64,000 bases of DNA, taken from Dehalococcoidia bacterium. Its GTDB lineage: Bacteria > Chloroflexota > Dehalococcoidia > SM23-28-2 > HRBIN24. A program made the position numbers and the translations under genes. Positions 58,728-64,000 of the stretch are shown one piece after another (positions within the stretch are counted from its first letter, which is position 1; each line of letters opens with the position of its first letter). The notes below the pieces were generated by a model. That model did no database searches, was not told the DNA's origin, and saw only the letters and a list, made by a program, of their open reading frames with translations. The stretch spans positions 1-64,000 of the forward strand of contig JANXAP010000009.1 in NCBI GenBank assembly GCA_025062275.1. Reading direction: 5' to 3'.

Positions 58728-60383
58728 ATGGTCAGACGTGAGATCGAGGCGCTGGTGCAACAGGCGGCCCGCCGGGCCATGGAAGACGGCGCACTGCCCA
58801 GGGTCGCCCTCCCGGACTCCACCGTGGAGCGCCCCCAGCGCCCCGAGCACGGCGACTACGCCTCCAACATCGCCCTCCGGCTGGCCCGCGCGGCCGGCAC
58901 CACCCCTCTGTCCCTGGCCGAGGCCATCGCCGCCCGCGTCCCTGCGTCCGATATCGTGGCGCAGGTTGAGGTCGCGCCTCCCGGCTTCATCAACTTCCGC
59001 CTATCGCCCACCTGGCTGGCTGGACAGGTGGAGGAGGTGCTGCGAAAGGGCGAGTCCTTCCCTCGCCTGGACCTGGGGCAGGGACAGAGGGTGCAGGTGG
59101 AATACGTCTCGGCCAATCCCACCGGCCCCCTGACGGTGGCCGCGGGCCGTGGCCTCGCCATCGGCGATACCCTCGCCAATGTGCTGGAGGCGGCAGGCTA
59201 CAGGGTGGAGCGGGAATACTACATCAACGACGCCGGCACCCAGACGGACACCTTCGCCGCCACCCTGTTCGCCCGCTACCGTCAGCTCCACGGCGAAGCG
59301 GTAGAGGTGCCCCCGGGGGCCTACACGGGAGAGTATGTGGTGGACCTGGCGCGGGAGGCCAAGGACCGCTTCGGAGACCGTCTGCTGGGCTACCGCGACA
59401 GCCCCTGCCCGCCCGAGCTTCACCGCTTCGGGATGGAGAGGATGCTGGAGCGCATCCGCGAGGACCTGGCCCTGATGGGGGCGCGATACGACTCCTGGTT
59501 CAGCGAGCAGTCCCTCTACCCCGAGCCTTACGAGACGGTCATGCGCTTGCTCCGCGAGCGGGGCTACGTCACCGAGAAGGAGGGCGCTGTCTGGTTCACC
59601 TCCTCGGCCCTTGGCGAGGACAAGGACAACGTGCTGGTGCGCTCCAACGGACGCCCCACCTATTTCGCCTCGGACATCGCCTATCACTATCACAAGTTCT
59701 TCGTCCGCGGCTACGACCGGGTGGTGGACATATGGGGGGCCGACCACCAGGGCCACGTGCCGCGCATGAAGGCGGCCGTGGCTGCCCTGGGCATCGATCC
59801 CGAGCGGCTGGTCATCATCATCCACCAGCTGGTTACCCTGAAGCGGGGCGGCGAGGAGGTGCGCGTGTCCAAGCGGGCGGGCGAGATCATAACTCTGCGG
59901 GAGGTCGTGGAGGAGGTGGGGGCCGACGCCTGCCGCTTCTTCTTCCTGTCGCGGGCGCCCAACTCCCACATGGACTTCGATCTGGAGCTGGCGGCGCGGC
60001 AGTCGGCCGAAAACCCCGTCTACTATGTGCAGTATGCCCACGCCCGCATGGCGGGCATCCTCCTGCACGCCCGCGAGCGGGCACTGGACTACAGCGACGG
60101 CGATGTCTCCCTGCTGGGGGAGGAGCCGGAGCTGGCCCTCATCCGACAGGTCTTGAGGCTGCCGGAGATGGTGGAGACGGTGGCCCGCAAGCTGGAGCCC
60201 CATCTGCTGCCCTACTACGCCCTAGACCTGGCCACGGCCTTCCATGACTTCTACGAGCGCTGCCGGGTGGTCTCGGAAGACGTGCCCCTGTCCAAGGCGA
60301 GGTTGAAGCTGGTGGGGGCCACCAAGGCAGCCCTGGCGGCCACCCTGCACCTGATGGGCATGTCGGCCCCCGACCGCATGTGA
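58728..60383 (+). CDS. argS: Arginyl-tRNA synthetase
   Basis: 551 residues. N-terminal Arg-tRNA synthetase domain (ARRAMEDGALPRVALPDSTV, HGDYASNIALRLARAAG, PPGFINFRLSPTWLAGQV), then the class I catalytic domain and the anticodon-binding DALR domain at the end (LKLVGATKAALAATLHLMGM). The HIGH region reads NPTGPLTVAAGRGLAIGD (130-147), so both His of the usual motif are missing; the KMSKS region VRVSKRAGEIITL is kept. A TAGAAT -10 at 58671-58676 and a hairpin GGTGC/GCACC lie in the leader. Family assignment is secure, normal catalysis is expected but the motif is unusual. Confidence 0.94.
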   Translation: MVRREIEALVQQAARRAMEDGALPRVALPDSTVERPQRPEHGDYASNIALRLARAAGTTPLSLAEAIAARVPASDIVAQVEVAPPGFINFRLSPTWLAGQVEEVLRKGESFPRLDLGQGQRVQVEYVSANPTGPLTVAAGRGLAIGDTLANVLEAAGYRVEREYYINDAGTQTDTFAATLFARYRQLHGEAVEVPPGAYTGEYVVDLAREAKDRFGDRLLGYRDSPCPPELHRFGMERMLERIREDLALMGARYDSWFSEQSLYPEPYETVMRLLRERGYVTEKEGAVWFTSSALGEDKDNVLVRSNGRPTYFASDIAYHYHKFFVRGYDRVVDIWGADHQGHVPRMKAAVAALGIDPERLVIIIHQLVTLKRGGEEVRVSKRAGEIITLREVVEEVGADACRFFFLSRAPNSHMDFDLELAARQSAENPVYYVQYAHARMAGILLHARERALDYSDGDVSLLGEEPELALIRQVLRLPEMVETVARKLEPHLLPYYALDLATAFHDFYERCRVVSEDVPLSKARLKLVGATKAALAATLHLMGMSAPDRM

Positions 60384-60389
60384 GGGGGC

Positions 60390-61205
60390 ATGGCCGTCCA
60401 GCTACCCCTCGCTACCAGTGGACGCACAGCCCTGGAGGTGGCCCGCGAGTGCGCGCGCGTCGCTGGCCGCATCCTCAGCGAACGCTTCGGCCCTCGACAG
60501 CAGGTGACCGCCAAGGGACGCCGCGATTTCGTGACCGAGGCCGATGTGCTGGCCGAGAGGGAGACGCTGCGGCTGCTCTCGGCCGAGTTCCCCGATCATG
60601 CCGTCCTCTCGGAGGAGACGGCCAACTCTACGGCCGCAGGCGACGGCTGGACGTGGGTCGTGGACCCCCTGGATGGCACCCACAACTTCTCCCGTGGCAT
60701 ACCCCACTTCTGTTACAGCATCGCCCTGTGTCGCGACGGGCGGCCGCTGCTGGCCCTCACCTACGCGCCCCTGCTGGGCGAGGAGTTCCTGGCCGTGGCC
60801 GGACAGGGCTGCTCCCTCAACGGACAGCGGGCCAGCGTCTCGCGTGCAGGCTCCGTTTCCCAGTCGCTAATAGGCATCGACCTCGGCTATGACGACCTCC
60901 GGGCCGCCCATCTCCTGGACACCATGCGCTCCCTCTGGCCCGACATGATGGGCTTCCGCCTGATGGGGTCGGCCGCCCTCGGGCTGGCCTATGCCGCCTG
61001 CGGTCGCTTCGACCTCTACGTGCACCACAACCTGAAGCCGTGGGACGTGGCGGCAGGCATCCTGCTGGTGGAAGAGGCGGGAGGCCTGATCCTGGACAGA
61101 GACGGCGGGCCGGCGCGCCTGGACAGCCAGGGGGTCATTGCGGGAGCGGAGGGAGCGGTGCGCGACCTGTTGCAGCGGGCTGGCGGCCGGCCGTGGCGGG
61201 AGTGA
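60390..61205 (+). CDS. Inositol monophosphatase family protein
   Basis: 271 residues, 6 bases after argS. Metal-site motifs: DFVTEADVLAERETLRLL, HAVLSEET, WVVDPLDGTHNFSRGIPHF and the C-terminal LYVHHNLKPWDVAAGILLVEEAGG. The family hydrolyses inositol-1-phosphate, histidinol phosphate, fructose bisphosphate or PAP; the specific substrate cannot be settled from these motifs. Probably translated from the argS transcript. Convergent with the aminotransferase gene. Confidence 0.92.
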   Translation: MAVQLPLATSGRTALEVARECARVAGRILSERFGPRQQVTAKGRRDFVTEADVLAERETLRLLSAEFPDHAVLSEETANSTAAGDGWTWVVDPLDGTHNFSRGIPHFCYSIALCRDGRPLLALTYAPLLGEEFLAVAGQGCSLNGQRASVSRAGSVSQSLIGIDLGYDDLRAAHLLDTMRSLWPDMMGFRLMGSAALGLAYAACGRFDLYVHHNLKPWDVAAGILLVEEAGGLILDRDGGPARLDSQGVIAGAEGAVRDLLQRAGGRPWRE

Positions 61206-61215
61206 AGGTCGGGGG

Positions 61216-62394
61216 CTACAGCCCGGCGATGAACCGGGCCATGCGCTGCAACGCCTCCTCCAGGTGGTGCCTGGGCGCGGCGTAGCAGATGCGCACATGC
61301 CCGCGGCCCCGCTCCCCGAAGGCGGAGCCAGGGATGACCGCCACCTTCTCCTCCTGCAGGAGGCGGTGGGCGAACTCCACGTCGTCCAGGCCGGTGGGGC
61401 GGACGCTGGGGAAGGCGTAGAAGGCACCCCGCGGCGGTGGGCAGGGCAACCCCATGCGTTGCAACGCCTCCATCACCAGGTGGCGGCGGCGGTCGAAGTC
61501 CTCCACCATGCGCCGGCTCTCCTCCTCCCCCTCCTCCAGGGCGGCCAGGGCTGCGTACTGGCTGGGGGTGGGCGCCGACATGATGACGTACTGGTGCACC
61601 TTCATCATGGCCTCAAGGATGGGGGCGGGGGCACAGGCCCAGCCCACCCGCCAGCCCGTCAGGGCATAGGCCTTGGAGAAGCCGCCCAGGAGCACCGTGC
61701 GCTCGCGCATCCCCGGCAGCGAGGCGAAGCAGGTGTGAGGCAAGTCGTAGCTCAGACGGTCGTAGATCTCGTCGGAAATGACCACCAGGTCGTGTCGCTC
61801 CACCACCCTGGCGATGGCCATCAGGTCCTCGCGGGTCATCTGGGCGCCGGTGGGGTTGGAAGGATAGCCTATGAGCAGGGCCTTGGTCCTGGGGGTGATG
61901 CGCGCCTCGAGGTCCTCCGCTCGCAGCCGGAACTCGTTCTCCATCTCGGTGGGCACCGGCACGAAGGTTCCGCCCGCCAGGACGCACACCGGCTGGTAGG
62001 CCACGTAATAAGGGTCGGGGCAGAGCAGCTCGTCGCCCGGGTCCAGGATGGCGTGGGCGGCCAGCAGCAGCCCCTCGCTGACCCCTACGGTGATGATGAT
62101 CTCCCTGTCGGGGTCGTAGCGGACGCCGTACAGGCGCTCCAGGTGACGGGCGACGGCGCGGCGCAGCTGGGGCAGGCCGTAGTTGGAGGTGTAGTGGGTC
62201 TCGCCGCGGGCCACCGCCTCGAAGGCGGCCCGCGAAAAGGCCTCAGGGGTCACGAAATCAGGCTCGCCCACCCCCAGGGAGATGACGCCGTCGAGGCTGG
62301 CGATGAGCTCGAAGAAGCGGCGGATGCCCGAGGAGGGTATGGACTCCACCTTCTTGGACAGATAGCTCCGCGTAGCAAAAGGGCCATCGCTCAA
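61216..62394 (-). CDS. Class I aminotransferase (aspartate aminotransferase superfamily)
   Basis: 392 residues. ISLGVGEPDFVTPEAFSRAA, THYTSNYGLPQLRRAVARHL, GVSEGLLLAAHAILDPGDE, GYPSNPTGAQMTREDL, ISDEIYDRLSYD and the PLP lysine in LGGFSKAYALTGWRVGW, with the closing VRICYAAPRHHLEEAL, fit the aspartate/aromatic aminotransferase group I-gamma (PatA/AspC-like). The substrate (aspartate, alanine, aromatic or N-succinyl-diaminopimelate) is open. ATGA overlap with the MOSC gene upstream and then gatA means a three-gene operon. Confidence 0.92.
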   Translation of the reverse strand: MSDGPFATRSYLSKKVESIPSSGIRRFFELIASLDGVISLGVGEPDFVTPEAFSRAAFEAVARGETHYTSNYGLPQLRRAVARHLERLYGVRYDPDREIIITVGVSEGLLLAAHAILDPGDELLCPDPYYVAYQPVCVLAGGTFVPVPTEMENEFRLRAEDLEARITPRTKALLIGYPSNPTGAQMTREDLMAIARVVERHDLVVISDEIYDRLSYDLPHTCFASLPGMRERTVLLGGFSKAYALTGWRVGWACAPAPILEAMMKVHQYVIMSAPTPSQYAALAALEEGEEESRRMVEDFDRRRHLVMEALQRMGLPCPPPRGAFYAFPSVRPTGLDDVEFAHRLLQEEKVAVIPGSAFGERGRGHVRICYAAPRHHLEEALQRMARFIAGL

Positions 62395-63107
62395 CTGGCT
62401 GCCCTCCCGAGCGCACGCAGCGTCCAGCGATCTTGCCCCTCATGGTAGCAAAGGGTGACGCGAACGTCATCCTCCAGCAGGACCGCAAAGCGGAATCGAC
62501 CGGGACTACGGCCCTGCCCCAGCACCTCTCGAACCTCCCACCAGCGGTCACGCCATAGCACCCGCAGCGGACGCTGGGGATAGAAGGCGCCGGCATAGGC
62601 CTCCACCTGAACGTCCTCGTCGGCCCGCACTACCGTCACCGATTCTCCCGGCCGCAGCACCCCTGGCGTTCGCACCACTCCCACGACGCCGCGACGCCCG
62701 TAGACCAGCTTGGGAACCAGGGGGTGGTAGACGCTGAGATTGGCGCAGGGGACGTTCTGCTCCGTGACCTGGAACTCGACGCCGCCCGAGAAGCGGAGCA
62801 GGTCGCCCGGCTCCAGGTCGCCCAGGTCCCCCAGCCCTTCCACCAGCACGTTCTCCGAGAAGCCGCCCGGTGGCACCTTCACCCCCAGCTGGGTCTCCAG
62901 CAGGTCGTAGACCTCCTGGGCGCACACCGATACCTGTCTCAGGTTGGGCACCTGCTGGCCGCTGCGGCGGCTGGTGCGGAAGGCGCCGCTGTGGTAGTCA
63001 CCCTCGACGCCGTGAGGCCCCACCACGACCTGGGGCTGGGGGAATTTGGGGATTCCGCCCCTGGGGCTGAGACAGACAGCGATGACCCGCCCCTGCCGCT
63101 CCGTCAC
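62391..63107 (-). CDS. MOSC-domain protein with a C-terminal DUF6504-like extension
   Basis: 238 residues. MOSC features: [55 protein letters not shown] and the conserved Cys in [15 protein letters not shown], the residue that would coordinate sulfur or molybdenum cofactor. After about residue 168 a separate domain ([20 protein letters not shown] to [13 protein letters not shown]) resembles the small DUF6504 beta domain. MOSC proteins move sulfur or bind molybdopterin; the neighbour gatA and an aminotransferase do not clarify the target. Overlaps gatA and the aminotransferase gene by 4 bases each. Confidence 0.85.
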   Translation of the reverse strand: MTERQGRVIAVCLSPRGGIPKFPQPQVVVGPHGVEGDYHSGAFRTSRRSGQQVPNLRQVSVCAQEVYDLLETQLGVKVPPGGFSENVLVEGLGDLGDLEPGDLLRFSGGVEFQVTEQNVPCANLSVYHPLVPKLVYGRRGVVGVVRTPGVLRPGESVTVVRADEDVQVEAYAGAFYPQRPLRVLWRDRWWEVREVLGQGRSPGRFRFAVLLEDDVRVTLCYHEGQDRWTLRALGRAAS

Positions 63108-64000
63108 AGGAGTGCCCTCCGCAGGTGCCAGTCGGTGGCCTGCTCATAAGCGTAGGCCACCCTCAGGATGGTCGGCTCGTCAAAGGGGCGTCCGATGACC
63201 TGTAGCCCCACCGGCAGCCCCTGGCTGAAGCCGCACGGGACGCTGATGGACGGCAGCCCAGCGATGTTCACGGGAATGGTGAAGACGTCGCTCAGGTACA
63301 TCTGCAACGGGTCTGCCATCTTCTCGCCCAGGCGAAAGGCAGGGGTGGGCGACACCGGCGTCACGAGGGCGTCGCAGCGCTGGAAGGCGGCCTCGAACTC
63401 GCGACGGATGAGGGTGCGCACCTTCTGGGCCTTCAGGTAGTAGGCGTCGTAGTAGCCTGCTGAGAGGGCATACGTCCCCAGCATGATTCGGCGCTTGACC
63501 TCGGCGCCGAAGCCGAACTGGCGCGTCCGCTCCATGTTCTCCCACATGGAAGCCCCCTCGGTGTAGGAGTAGCCGTATTTGACACCGTCGTAGCGGGCCA
63601 GATTGGCCGAGGCCTCGCTGGGGGCGATGATGTAGTAGCAGGCCAGGGCATAAGGGGTCGAAGGGAGAGAGACCTCCCGGTCCACCTCGGCCCCGAGCTC
63701 TTGCAGTCGGTCGATAGCCTCCTCCACCGCCCTGCGCACCCCCTCCTCGACCCCCTCACCCATATATTCCCGGGGGACGCCCAGGCGCAGCCCCTTCAGG
63801 TCGGGGACCAGAGAGGCAGCGTAGTCGGGCACCTCCACCGGCGCCGATGTGGAGTCGCGAGGGTCGTGACCGGCGATGGCCTGCAGCACCAGAGCGGCAT
63901 CGGTCACGTCCTTGGTCATAGGGCCGATCTGGTCCAGGGAGGAGGCGAAGGCCACCAGACCGTAGCGCGAGACGCGTCCGTAAGTCGGCTTGAGGCCCAC
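63104..64000 (-). CDS. gatA: Aspartyl/glutamyl-tRNA amidotransferase subunit A, 5' end outside the window
   Basis: 298 C-terminal residues; the frame runs off the right edge, so the N-terminal part with the catalytic lysine lies outside. Seen are the amidase signature end ([40 protein letters not shown] with the catalytic Ser in SLDQIGP), [18 protein letters not shown] and the C-terminal [20 protein letters not shown] plus [18 protein letters not shown]. GatA releases ammonia from glutamine for transamidation of Glu-tRNA-Gln or Asp-tRNA-Asn. First gene of the gatA-MOSC-aminotransferase operon; gatC/gatB are not in the window. Confidence 0.94.
   Translation of the reverse strand: MGLKPTYGRVSRYGLVAFASSLDQIGPMTKDVTDAALVLQAIAGHDPRDSTSAPVEVPDYAASLVPDLKGLRLGVPREYMGEGVEEGVRRAVEEAIDRLQELGAEVDREVSLPSTPYALACYYIIAPSEASANLARYDGVKYGYSYTEGASMWENMERTRQFGFGAEVKRRIMLGTYALSAGYYDAYYLKAQKVRTLIRREFEAAFQRCDALVTPVSPTPAFRLGEKMADPLQMYLSDVFTIPVNIAGLPSISVPCGFSQGLPVGLQVIGRPFDEPTILRVAYAYEQATDWHLRRALL

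Overview
This 64 kb window comes from a high-G+C bacterial chromosome, most likely a member of the Chloroflexota, possibly a warm-adapted Dehalococcoidia or Thermomicrobia relative. That placement is inferred from the style of the DnaG and RpoD proteins, a DUF1461 membrane protein, an F420-type luciferase-like oxidoreductase, a CysO/CysM-type cysteine pathway and many GTG/TTG starts; no marker gene was formally placed. Genes are dense, with many 4-base start/stop overlaps, good AGGAGG ribosome sites and short intergenic regions. Nothing looks like a CRISPR array or an insertion sequence.

Layout. 1-1,080: three small phage- or ICE-like genes and a terminator, ending at a selenocysteine-tRNA-like sequence (1,176-1,272) whose 5' acceptor strand does not pair; this may be the right edge of an integrated element. 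1,323-16,704: housekeeping genes (dgt, dnaG-rpoD, mazG, an archease/hydrolase/RtcB RNA-repair operon, mscS, pcrA, maf, rlmD). 16,803-26,592: a zinc-ribbon membrane protein, a DRTGG protein, an ECF sigma/anti-sigma pair, lipoproteins, an xseA-xseB-PHP-formyltransferase operon, MarR and HxlR regulators and a crotonase. 26,825-33,025: a peptide-type ABC importer without ATPase genes, a GT-C membrane glycosyltransferase and a TetR regulator. 33,447-37,210: tRNA-Phe, an F420-type oxidoreductase, the classic aroQ-pepP-efp run and a four-tRNA cluster (Gly, Leu, Gln, Asn), all with encoded CCA. 37,289-41,692: a lone molybdopterin hydroxylase large subunit, a MenB/BadI-like crotonase, a DsrE-like protein and DinB.

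41,869-49,232 is a complete phosphate regulon on the minus strand: phoB, phoR, a histidine phosphatase, pstS-pstC-pstA-pstB and phoU. Two nearly superimposable arrays of about 11-bp TTAAC-type repeats lie before the phosphatase gene and before pstS, and are good Pho-box candidates.

49,252-55,275 is the most interesting part. A TTGACA-17-TAGCAT promoter drives a SAM-I riboswitch with an intrinsic terminator, followed by a threonine-synthase-like PLP enzyme, a stand-alone NIL domain and a ThiS/MoaD-like sulfur carrier ending in Gly-Gly. Then come an Rrf2 regulator, a cysteine synthase, a second carrier fused to an E1 (MoeB/ThiF) enzyme, a third carrier with a four-residue tail after Gly-Gly, and a CysM-type synthase. 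I read this as three carrier/PLP-enzyme modules served by one E1: one module probably makes homocysteine (SAM-controlled), the others cysteine. 55,336-64,000 returns to housekeeping: degV, recG, argS (with an altered HIGH motif), an inositol-phosphatase family gene, and a minus-strand run of gatA, MOSC and aminotransferase genes.
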